In this document: one piece after another, positions 41,086 to 51,600 of the stretch
How the letters are laid out: the number at the start of each line of letters is the position of its first letter
Position numbering within the stretch: the first letter of the stretch is position 1
Origin: Acridotheres tristis
Lineage: Eukaryota > Chordata > Aves > Passeriformes > Sturnidae
Reading direction: 5' to 3'
Assembly: GCA_037013685.1 (NCBI GenBank)
Contig: CM072905.1
Coordinates: 11,188,991 to 11,252,990 of the forward strand
DNA length: 64,000 nt
The notes under the pieces: generated by a model
What the model was told of the DNA's origin: nothing
Seen by the model: the letters and a program-made list of their open reading frames with translations, nothing else
Database searches by the model: none
Program-made: the position numbers and the translations under genes

Positions 41086-42537
41086 TTCACAGAGAACCCA
41101 AAGGTCTAAATGAGCTCAGCAGAGCACAGCCCCAGCTTCCTCCTGCTGGGGCTGGTCAGCAGCTCCAGGGGCAGGAACTCAGCTGGGATGTGCTGGTGCT
41201 CCATGGCCATGCTCTGGCTGGAGCTCCTACAGCTTCGGCATCACTGTTGGTATCATCACAGCCACACTCAATGCTACCCCTCCTCGTGGGTGGGAGTCCC
41301 TGGGGATGCCATTCCTGCTCTCTATGTGACCCCAAAAGCCACCTGGGATCACTCTCCACTGCCTGCTGTCACCCTGGTGTGGCACCAGCATCCCCAGGAT
41401 CCCCTGAACTCCAAGCAGCTAGCAATGAGGAGGAATTCCCTGCTCCAGGGAGCTCCCGGGAACATGCTGGTGTCGACATCCCTTGGAGGTGCCCCTGCTC
41501 CAGAGCCCTTTCCCCGAGCTGGCTGTGTCAGCCCTGCAGCCCCACGCGCTGTTTGTCACTGCTGCAGCCCTGGCACGGCCCCTCCCTGCCCTCCTCCGCT
41601 TCCTTCCGCCGCCGCGAGCCCCCCCAGCCCGTGTTTGGTGACTTCCTCAGCTGCTCCGGGCCCCCAGGGGCAAAACAAGGAGCTCCCGGTGCCGCAGGTG
41701 GGGAGGGAAGGGGACAGGAGAGGACACACTGCAGCCCCAGCAGCCGGAGGGGTTTGGCCTCTGCAGCCTTGGCCCTTCACACACCTCCCAGTTCCTCCAG
41801 TTCTGGGATCTGCCTGTGATGAGGAGGTGGGAATGGGGGAGAAGGGGTGGAAAAGGTCAGACTAGAATCCCAGATTGGCATCCAGTGAAGAGCTCAGGCC
41901 TAGAGGAGCTGGGACACAGAGCTCCATGTGAGCACTTGGCTGTTTCCCAGGTCAGTGCCTTGGGGCAGGTGGCACCGTGACATCGACAGCGGACCTTCCC
42001 TGTCCCTCTATTTTTGCTGCTTCAGGATTTCTTGTGAACTGCTGGTGGCCACTCAGCTGGCAAAGGCTGAGCCCATGTCCGTCCACGGGGGTTTCACCTG
42101 GCGCAGGTGACACAAGCACCCGGGGCTCTGGTCCCTCGTGCTTTGCACAGCGGGCGTTTGTCTCCATGGGTCACCAATGAAAGGGGATTTCGGCTCTGAC
42201 TGGGTTTGCTTTTTTTAAAATTCACTGGAATTTCACTGCGGAACCCACAGCTATTTTGGCCCCCGAGTAGGTTTCGAGTCTCGGAGCAGCAGTGGCAGCG
42301 GTCACTCTCTTTGACAAACCGAAATCCGCAGAGGAACCCGCCCAGATTCCTGCCCTCAGCCCCGGCCCGGCCAGCCCCGGCCAGCAGCCCCGTGCTCAGG
42401 TGGGGCAGGGGATGGGTGTGGGAGCCAGAAATGAGCGTGGGATGAGTCTTTGCTCAGGAGCAGCCATGAGGGCAACTGGAAAAGGCCATTCTCAGGTGCC
42501 ACCAGAGCAGACACCAGCAGAACTTCCCCATCCTGGT
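41086..42537. other. Intergenic sequence, no gene recognised
   Basis: No exon or repeat recognised. The 251-residue frame at 41110-41865 lacks any domain resemblance and follows directly on CR1 sequence. Confidence 0.5.
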
Positions 42538-42955
42538 GATGAATGGCTGGATGGCTGGATGGCTGGATGGCTGGATGGAGTTGCAGGTGAAGGGTTGGAA
42601 AGGTGCATGGATGGATGGAAAGAAGAAGAGATTGATGGAGGGAAGGGCAGATGGATGAATAAGAGGATGGTGGATGGATGCAGGGATGGATGAGAGGCAG
42701 AATGGCAGGAGCAAGGGACAGAAGAAGGGGTGGACGAATGGAAGAGTGAAGGGTGGAAGGGAAAGTGATGGTGGAGTCACGATAGATGGATCCATGGATA
42801 GATGGACGAGGGGATGGCTGACCGGCTGAAAAGCGGGGGGTGGCAGCGAGGCAGGAGCAGCGGGATGGCTGGCTAGCGGGATGGCTGGCTAGAGGGACGG
42901 AGGGACGGAGGGATGGAGGGATGGAGGGAGGGACGGAAGGCTGGGTGGGCGGAGG
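42538..42955. repeat. GGAT/GGCT tandem repeat array
   Basis: ATGGCTGGATGGCTGGATGG units give way to interrupted GGATGGAT and GGGACGGA units that extend for about 400 bases to the edge of the CpG island. The array degrades in the middle (AGAAGAAGAGATTGATGG) and cleans up again at 42880-42940. Confidence 0.92.
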
Positions 42956-43260
42956 AAGCGGGGGCGGGGGGCAGGTGCCGGGGCATGGCCGGGGCGGGGC
43001 GGGCTGCGCACATGTGCGGGGCGGACCCACTGCCAGCCCCGCCTGCCCCGGTGCCGCCGGTGCTGCCCGGAGTGGAGCGGAGCCCGGCGAGAGCCCGGCG
43101 GGGCCGGCCGAGGATGGGCACGGAGCCCCGGCGGCAGCCGCCCCACAGGTGGGAGAGCGGGGGGAGCGTGTGACCGGGACAGGGGGACCGTGCACGCACC
43201 GAGCCCAGGGTAAGCGGGGCGGGGGGCTCCGTGCATGTAGAGGAAGAGCTCCCTTGTATT
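42945..43260 (+). promoter_or_regulatory. Compact CpG island, probable promoter of a gene divergent from NTN1
   Basis: This is the densest CpG patch outside the NTN1 domain, with several GC boxes (GGGGCGGGGCGGG). It is followed on the plus strand by consensus-like donors. It lies about 10-14 kb from the NTN1 5' region in divergent orientation. From memory, the divergent neighbour of NTN1 in human is PIK3R5, so this may be its promoter. The gene name is inference only. Confidence 0.55.
43030..43209 (+). other. Candidate first exon (untranslated or short coding)
   Basis: A GC-rich stretch contains ATG at 43113 in strong context (A at -3, G at +4), followed by MGTEPRRQPPHR and a donor CCACAG|GTGGGAG near 43149. 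A second possible donor is CCCAGG|GTAAGC with GT at 43210-43211. The start is an arbitrary guess within the island. If real, it could be a first exon of the divergent gene or of a non-coding transcript. Confidence 0.3.
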
Positions 43261-46099
43261 CCCGGCGTGTCCCGTGGGTTGGGGCGTTGGTGCCCAGTGG
43301 GGCTGTGTCCTTTGCGGGGGGCTCGCTGTAAATGGGGTAACAGGAGGGGGCCAGAAACCAGTGTCATGCGGAGGTCCCGTGTGACCCGGGGCTTCCTCTT
43401 AAACCCACCAGCGGGGTGTCATTACCCGGGCTGGGGGTTTCTCTTTTAGCCCTGGAAGGGGACCCCCGCACCGCGTCTCCCTCGGGGTGCCCTTGCAGCC
43501 CATGCCTGACCGGGAGGAGCCGGTGTCACCCCGCGGCTGGGGACGGTCCGGCTGTCGTGACTCATTTCAGGACTCTGTGTTTGCTTTCCTCCGCGTGGCC
43601 CCACGGAGCTGCTGCTCGGGGCCAGGTGTGGGGCCCTGCCCGCCCCGGGGGACCACCCTGCCGTGGCGGGGTCCCCGGGAAATCCCAGGGGCTCTCTAGT
43701 CCCCGCCCGGAGTTTTGGTAGGGCTGCTGGCGGGGCAGCAGTGACTCACCCCTGTCACTGCAACAGGAGCCCTTCCCTGAAGGGACCCAAAGGTCACAAG
43801 TCGCCTGCTGCTCCCTCAGCTGGGTCCCTGTAGCCCGAGGGAAGGCTCTGCTTAGGCAACAGGATGTGGTTTGGGATGAGAGAAGTTCAGCAGCGTCACC
43901 TCTCCAGCATCGGGGGCTGGACACGCGCCAGCCCCGAGCTGCCCCTTGCAGCAGCCCGTGCTGATTGTTGTGCCTGCCAAGGAGCATCTGCCATCAGGTG
44001 CTTCTGTGGCCTCCCAGTGTCACCAGTGTCACCCAGTCAGTGCCCAGCCCGGCCTCGGGCCACGCTCCGTCCTGTACCTGCTCCCCCCAGAGGATGTTGA
44101 GCTGCTTTGGAGGTGTGAACCCTGAGGGAGGAAAAGGCTCTGCTGATTCAAATCACTAACGAAAGCGGGAGAAAAGCTTTCAGCCCTTTGTTTTCGTGTT
44201 CGTGACAATCTGGCTGCTGTCACCCAGCACCCCTTAGCTTTGCCAAGGGCTGGTTTCGGGGCTGTACTGCTCCCGGTGCAGCGAAACTGCTCAGGCAGCT
44301 GCAGGCTGGTGCTGCTCCTGCTGCTTGCCCTGATGCTGAACAGCTGCAATTTATTTTGTTTTCCCGTTTAGGTCAATTTTCTAAATCTCAGTCCGTTGCA
44401 AACTCCAGGGACTGTGCAGGATGTCAAGGCTTTAATTTTCCAGGTTGTCAGAAAGGTCTGTTGGTTTGATGTTTGGGTTCTTTTCTCTTGTTCAAAGGAC
44501 AAACTCGGATGGATTCACGAAGCGTTTCCGAAACTTGGTTGCAGAGAGGTGTGGAGGTCTGAGTGTTGTTCAGATTAGAGCTCAAATACAGAAAGGTGAG
44601 AAGATAAGGAGCCAGAGCCCGGCTGTGGTGGTTGCAGTGGTTCCATCCCTCAGTCACGGTAACTGCGTGAGGCCGGAGGGCTCAGGTGATGCTGGGAATG
44701 CTCTGCAGGTTTCTGAAGGAAGCAGCTGGGCAGAGTCAGGTGTGTTGCAGGCAGGAGCTGGGATGTGAGCGTGGTCCAAGGGCAGCTCCAGCCTCTCCAT
44801 ATGGTCCTGCTGAACTGAAGCGGGGAGAGCTCAGTGCTCTGCCTTCCCTGGCTCTGTGTGGCCGCCCCTGTCCTGCTCAGGCAGAGGAAGGGGCATGAGA
44901 CGTGTTGGAGGTGCTTCTTCCGAGGGAGAAAGTGGAGTTCTGGTGTGCAGTGGTTGGGTGAGGGGCAGCCCCACATCTCAGGGCTGTAGGATGGTGCCGC
45001 TGGCTTTTCCTTCCTCCCCAGGGAGATTAGGGAATCCAGCTGGGACAGAAACCAAAACTGGCCCCGGGTGCCTTTTTGTTGAACGTGAAAAAGAAGATGT
45101 GGGTTTTGCACTAAGGAAGAAGAACTGAGAGCAGTGGGAAGTGTTGGCAGAGAAGAGCAGTGGCTGCTCCAACAGGATGAGCTGCTCTGGCAGGGCGAGC
45201 TGCCCGTGCTGCAGCAGCCTCAGGGCTGAGGGATGCCAGAATCAGTGCTCTGGTTCTGCTGGGGACCAGGGACACCCCAGCATGGCATGGGGACCTTGCC
45301 ATGCTGCAGCTCACCCTGGAATAGTTTCAACTTCTCTTTTTTTGGCTGCCTGCTGAGCACGGTGGGGCTGCCCAATTTTGCATTATTATTCTGCAAGAGG
45401 AAAATTGTGCCTGAGGCTATCAGGGGAAAGCGCTCAGGTGAGCGTCCCAGGTGCTTTTGAGCAGTGAGAGGTTCCTTTTGTGCTTCAACTCTTGCTCCCA
45501 GCAGCGGTTTGAATTTCCGAGTGAGAGGATAGGGAGGGTGGAAGAGGTTTTTATGGAATCTCTGCTCCTGAACTCCCTGGGCGTTGCACTGCTGCCCTGC
45601 AGGTCTGCCGTCATTGCAGCTCCGTGCTTTGCTGGTTCGGGCTGGAAATGTCACTGCTTGGAGGAAAATGGGAGCAGTGGATGCAATCCAGGCTCTGCAG
45701 CTGCAGCTCTTTCCCTCCTCTTTGCTTTGCTCCCTCTTCCCTCAGAGGCTCAGGATTCCCCATCCTTGTCCTGTCTCTCATGTCCAGTGTGAGGACAGGA
45801 TCCCACCCACCCAAAGCTGTCACCGGGGGCTCCAGGTGACTTCTGCAACCCACCCGGGGCTGCGCCCACCTGGTGTTGTGCCAGGGTTGTTTCGTGATCC
45901 AGGGATGTTGCCGAGGATCCAGAGAGCATCTCCCTGTGCCGCAGCCCGGAGGAGCAGACAGGACCTGTCACCCATGCTCCCTGCTGGCACCCAGCCCTGT
46001 CCGCGGCCTCCTGGGTGGGAGCCTGGGGAGCGGCCGCAGCTCCCGAGCGCCTTTCCCAGCACGGAGACCAAACCCCGCCGTTCCCGTCCTTCTGATCCG
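43261..46099. other. Probable intron of the divergent gene, no exon recognised
   Basis: A possible acceptor (TTCCCGTTTAG, AG at 44370-44371) precedes sequence without clear coding content. No PIK3R5-like or other family motif was identified on either strand. Confidence 0.45.
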
Positions 46100-46530
46100 T
46101 CTTTGGCCGCCAATTAGCACGACGTGAGAACTTGTCTCCCTGCTGACGTGCCCGTGTGACTCCTCAGATGCTTTAATTGCGGTGTTTTCGGCGGCCGGGT
46201 GCAATGAAATGGTAATTGTTGTGATTGTGCGCCGGGCGGGAACTGAGAGATGCAGCTCTTTGGCGAAGCCTAATTAGGAAATAGGGACACTGTTGGGAAT
46301 GGCTCTGCGATGTGATTTTCCTAATGAAAGCCGCTGAATAGGCAGCCTTGTAATGAAGAACAGCCTCGCAAGGGCACTGCCAATTGCTCTTCTCTAGTGT
46401 TAATTTTGTATTTCCTCCCCATTGTTTCTAATACCCTCTTGGAAAAGCTTGAAGATAAAATGCTTTATTTCCTTGCGCCTCGTATCCTGTTTGGCAAGCG
46501 GCGATTGGAGCATGTGCATCTGGAATACAT
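46100..46530. promoter_or_regulatory. Candidate conserved non-coding element
   Basis: Complex AT-containing sequence carries the 10-bp palindrome CCTAATTAGG (46269-46278), GGTAATTGTTGTGATTGTG, TTTTCCTAATGAAAG and CTTTAATTGCGG. It differs from the surrounding G-rich sequence and has no coding frame with domain content. It resembles a developmental enhancer; conservation is untested. Confidence 0.4.
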
Positions 46531-46590
46531 GAGAGGCCAGGCAGGAGCTCCTTCAGACTTGTTCATCTCTGATTTCAAGCTCTGCCGCTG

Positions 46591-46630
46591 GAAAAAAAAC
46601 CAAAAAAACCAAAAAACCCCAAAAAACCAA
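46591..46630. repeat. A-rich (AAAAAACC)n tract
   Basis: Runs of A interrupted by CC or CCCC, ending AAACCAAATCAAC. Confidence 0.88.
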
Positions 46631-49600
46631 ATCAACTTCAGCTTGCGGGTGCTGGGCTGCCTGGGATGGCAGATGTGCGGCTGGACGGGAGCTGGGGCTG
46701 CGGAGCCAGAGCAGAGCGATGCTCCGAGAGTGTGGTGGGGCTTTTGGAGCCCGAGGCTGGGCTGCTTTCATCTCAGCTGTGTTGAACCTGCAGCGCTGAG
46801 AGCTCACCCAGATTCAGTCTCTGGCTTGGTAAAGCCGAGCCTGGAGGCCGGACCTGCCGGGGCAGCTGTGGCTCAGGGCTCCCACCTGGGCTGCTCCTTC
46901 CCGGAACGGGGTTGGAAATCTCGGGGTGCCCGGGCACGGCCCTGGTGCCTGCCCACCTGTGCTGCCCAGGGAAAGGACCGCAGGTGGTTCTGGGCGGCAG
47001 ATGTGAGCCTGAGCCGCTGGCTGAGTTAAAAGGGGAATAGAAAAGCGCTCCCTGGTGCTGTGAAACTATCAATGACAATTATCAATGACTCTGCGTGCCG
47101 CATGGGCTCTCTTTGTGTTTGTAAGAGAGATGGGTCTAGGCTTGACTTGCCCTCCAATGCTGTGATTCATTGCTTAAAATGCCCACAGTGCTTGGGCTGA
47201 GAGCGCCCAAAACGCTGCTGGTGCTTATTTTGGGGTGGGCTGAAGCAGAAGTGAGCAGAGCTGGCATGAGCAGCCCATGTGATGGGGATGCCGGGCACGG
47301 GGGACACGGAGCACTGTCCCGACGCTGCTGTGTCTGGGCAGGAAGGGCTCAGCTTCACTCTGACCTTGTGACTGCCCTAAGCAGCTGCCGGGGCAGGGAA
47401 TTTGCCATGACTGTATCCCGTGTTGGGGGGTTTGTGTGGCTGCTCCGGGCTGTTCTCACTCCCGTGATTGCCGGTTCCAGTGCAGGGCTGTGTGGATGGG
47501 GCACGGCTGCTGTGTGCACGCTTTGGGAAAGGCGCCGTGTCCCTGAGCCTGCAGAAGTGTTTTTCATCCCTTGCACAAAGGCCCATTCTTTGTTGTCTCA
47601 AATTAGGATGAAATGCTTCCCCTTTCAGCTGCTTCCCCCATTGCTCTGTGTCTATTTAAACCCTCAGCCCAGAGGCTTCTCGGCAAACAAGCTCCCATCC
47701 TTTCAGGTGGCATTTCCCTTTTCTCATTGTTTCTGGCAGTCTGTACATGTGAAACTCCGCTAATGTTTCTTCTTTCTCGGTGTCTTTATGTTGATAAAAC
47801 TCGTAAATGAGTGCACACGAGTGTGCAGCTGCCTGGGGGAGTCACAGCATCTCTCAAGTGTTGAGGCTTTGCAGTGGGAAGGAGGGAATTCCAGGCTGGG
47901 AGAGATCCCTGCTGCTCCTCATGCAGCTGTGGGGATCCTGCCTGCGGCCTCCCTGGATCAATTAGCTGCCTTGCAATCAAAGCCGAGAAGATTAATGTTC
48001 CCCGAGGGCTGCTCATTAACTGGGAATTGTCCCCAGATTGATTTGGTCTCCATGTCAGGGGTGCTGTTCCCTTAGAGAACTGCAGGGTAAGGAGGAACGG
48101 TTGCAAACCTGCTTCTTTGGCCTAGAGCACACCCGGAGCCTGGGAACTCCATGGCCCTGAGCTGCCAGGTCCCGGTGGTGGGTTTAGAAATGATGGAGGC
48201 TATTGAGAGTCAAACGAGATCCCCATCTGCTCCAGATGGGCTCCAAGCAGGGCATCATGAGGGTGATGGTTTAGGATGGGAATAGTCTTTGGAAGCTGGG
48301 TATTTACAGTCCCAGTCAGCTCAGCTCCCAGGAGCAGGGCTGGGATGAAGGGCTGCCCCTTTTGGGAGAAAAGCCCCTGTGCCAGGATGCTGCAGCCCAT
48401 CCTGGGAGGACCTGGGGGCTGGAAGTTCATGTGCTGATGTCCCTGCTCCTGTGCTGGGTGCCTGGGGGGATTGGGAGCTTGCTCTGAGGTCAGGGCTGTG
48501 CCAGCCTCCCTGGAGGCTCCTCGGAGCTGCGTTGCTCTTGGTGTCACTTGTGGCTGTGGTGTCACCTTCAGATCCAGTCCCTGAGCTGGGGAGAGGGGAT
48601 GAAGAGTCATGGATGAGTTCTTCATGTGGAGAAGAGGGCACCTCTTGCCTTGTGGTCTCCATGGATTTTTGGGCTGCCAGAGACGTAGCTCTGGTTGTGC
48701 AAGGCCAGCCCAAAGAATGGTCCAGCTCAGGGCCCTGCCCCAACCTCCCCAGTGCCAGCACCTTCCTTTTATGCTGTCTGTCCCCCCTTCACCTCTTCAG
48801 GTCTGGCACATCTGGACACGGGAATGGCCTCCAGCACTGAGCCTGCTGCTTCCCAGAGGTGAACATGGGGTTTGGAAAGGTTTCAGGCTCTGGGCTCATT
48901 GTTCTCCTTCACAAGGAAATGTGGATGCTGCCATGGTTGTTTGAGGGTGCTCAGGAGATGAAGCCTGTTGGGCTTGGCCACTGCTGGATGGGTGCCCCCC
49001 TCTCCCTGGGCTGTCCCCCCATTTGGAGACTTCCTTTCTTCCCCTCACTGTGATGGGGATGCTGTGGTTGTACCATTTGAAGTGGGACTCACACCCTCCT
49101 GTCAGATTTGTGAATTCCAGCCCCACTTGCCCTTGGCCTGAGGGTGATGGGCACTGGCCAGAAACGTCCCTGCCATCATCTGTCCTTTGTGGTGCTGCAG
49201 CCAGCGGTGCTGGGAGTAAACTGAAGGGTTTAGGCAACCAAGCCAGGGACTGAAAAGGCTCCTGGGTTCCCAGCAGGGCCTCCACAATGGCAGGAAGCAA
49301 CTTCTAAAGCTTCCTTTGGATACACAGGGCCTTGGGGGAAAGATTTACTTGCTTGTTTATGCTGGAAGTTAATCTGTTTAGTGGGTTTGGCATTAGAGTT
49401 CACAAAAAGCCCTCAGAAATGGTCACGCTGCTTGTTTGTAGGGCTTTGTCTCTCACTTACTTTGTTTCACAGCTGGAGGAGTTAAGCAGAGACAGAGCCA
49501 ACTGAAATTTCACGTGTAAACTTGTTTTTCCAAATAGCCAGAAGGAATTAAGATCTGCTCTCCCCTCCTGCATCAGCAGAGAGCTGTAAGGGGAAGGCAG

Positions 49601-51499
49601 TGAGGCAGGGTTGGGGTCCCCTCTGGGAGTGACCCTTGTGCCACCTTGCTGGGATGGTCCCTGACCTTGTTCAGGCTGGGAGACATTTTTCCAATTAAAA
49701 AAACCCAACAGACCCAGCCTAGCACCCCTCCCTGTGAACCAGGGTAGCCAAGTAAGGAGACACAGGACATTTGTGGGGGGCAAAAAGTCCTGGGAGGGGT
49801 TTGGAGAGGCACAGGAAAGTGCTGAGGTAGTGGAACACAGAACGGGGGATGAGAAGCTTTCCTGGTATCAGTCTTGGCGTCTCCCTCGAGCTCGATGCTG
49901 CCCTGAATGTGACAGTGCCACCCACACGTGACCTTGCACAGTGAACAGGGATTTTCCCCAGGAGCACAGCCAGGGAAGGGCCTTGTCCAGGGCAGCTGCT
50001 GGAGGAAATGTGAGACAGGGGCTGTGCCCACAGTGGGGGTGCTGGGCACCCTCCTGATCCAAACACTGCCTTGTAGCATCTTCAGCTGCCAGGAGTTCAT
50101 GGGAAGAGCTCAGCACCAGCTCGGTGTGGGCATGGACCCCAGGTGTCCCACAGGCTTTTGGGAGGGTCTCCTGCTGAGCCTGAAAACACCTGGGGTTTAA
50201 CACCTGCCCCCAGGTGAGTGGGCACAGCCCCTCCGCCCAGCAGGTATGTCCCCTTTGTCCTGTCCCTGGGGAGTGCTGGGAGGAATCACTGGCCATGGCT
50301 GTGTCCGTTCTCAGCAGAACAGCTTGGACTGCTGCTGTACTTTGGGAAAACCCGTTTTTTCCTCTCTAAATTACGCACTTGCTGAATTTTTTATTTTCCC
50401 CCCATCTCTCCTGTGACACACAGGAAGTCCTGTACTGAATTTCCACCTTCCCTAGAGAGCAGCCCTGGGGTTTCCATCACACGCTGCTGGTGACACCCAG
50501 CTCCCATCAGGCTGTGACTGCACCACGGCTGTCCCCAGCCTAAATCCTCTGGGGATTTCACCTGGAGCCAGGAATTGCCTGTGATGTTAGGTGGAACTTC
50601 AGCCTTCGCTGTGGTGACAATGACTGGTAGAGGCTAAAATTAACTCTTGCATCATGTGGCCAGGGGTTTTCAGAATTGCTGCCAGGAACAAGAGCATTTC
50701 CTCTCTGAAAACCAAGCTATAAAACTGGGCTGCTCTTACTCACATCAGATCTGTGTCATTTCTGTTGGCCTTGGGGTTTTTCAGGAGGAGAACAGAGGCT
50801 GCTCTTACCCTGGCTGAGTTTTGCCAAGCTCCCAGAGCCTAGTGAGTGGGCAGGGGTGCGGTGGAGTGGGGTTGGTGATGTCCTGGGTGGCCTCTCCATT
50901 CCAGGCTGGGTGTGGGAGATTCCAGGCAGGTTTGGAGATGTTGCTGATTGCAGAGTTGCTGTTGTTGATGAGAGCAAGAGGAGAGGAGGTGGGATTGTCT
51001 CTGTGTTCCTGGGCATAAAGCAAAGCCCAGGCTGCTGAAACTTGCCAGTCTTGGCCTGGGGGGTCTGAGGGAGAGCAGAGTGGGATTATTCCTGCTGTGC
51101 ATGTGGGAAACAGCTCAGGAGAACAAAGATGAGAGCTGTCTTGCTTAGGGATCGCCTAATAGGCCTAAAAATTCCGCTTAGACTGCCCTGAAGAGGGGTT
51201 TGAGCTGGGTGGGGTGAGCTGCCCTCCACAGCAGGTGCTTTGTGTCTGGAGATTGTTAATTTGTTTAATCACCTCAGTTTTGCATAGGTAAAGCTGGAGG
51301 CAATGACTCCTGTCCCTGGATAGACCCAGAGTCACCACGGAGCTCCACAGCAGAGCAAAGAGCTGATGGGATCCTCCAAAGTCACCACATGATTTAGTGG
51401 TTTTCCCTCTTGCTTGGACTCCATCGTCTTTTGAGGCTCAGGATGATAATCCTGAAGTTCCTGGTGGTGTTGTAAGGAACAAGACACCAGGACTGTTGG
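46631..51499. other. Probable intron of the divergent gene, no exon recognised
   Basis: Two features stand out. TATCAATGAC is directly repeated at 47067 and 47080. An AT-containing patch at about 47955-48060 (ATCAATTAGCTGCC, AGATTAATGTTCC, CTCATTAACTGG) may be regulatory. The rest shows nothing recognisable. Confidence 0.5.
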
Positions 51500-51600
51500 C
51501 TGCTGTGCCTCGTGTGTTGGTGGCTGGGCAGAAGTTCACACAGATTTCAGGGCTGGACAAGATCCCTTCCAACCCAAACCACGGTGTGAATAAACTCCTC
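51500..51600 (+). mobile_element. Short CR1 LINE 3'-end remnant
   Basis: GGGCTGGACAAGATCCCTTCC followed by AACCCAAACCACGGTGTGAA matches the terminal part of avian CR1 (a GATGATC-like step, then CCCTTCCAACCCAAACCATTCTGTGA). It is more degraded than the 41-kb copy. The left boundary is uncertain. Confidence 0.65.

Noticed and set aside
42356..43195. 279-residue minus-strand Pro/Ser/His-rich frame
   Set aside because: Created by the GGAT-type tandem array plus the CpG island; low-complexity translation without a domain.
44340..44460. Small exon between a TTCCCGTTTAG acceptor and a CCAG|GTTGTC donor
   Set aside because: The donor is weak, there is no coding signature and no transcript support. 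Such pairs are common by chance.
45790..45840. CEDRIP... in a plus-strand frame, faintly like the N-terminus of PIK3R5
   Set aside because: Only about four residues agree and the following residues do not fit, so it is coincidence. No other PIK3R5 motif was found.
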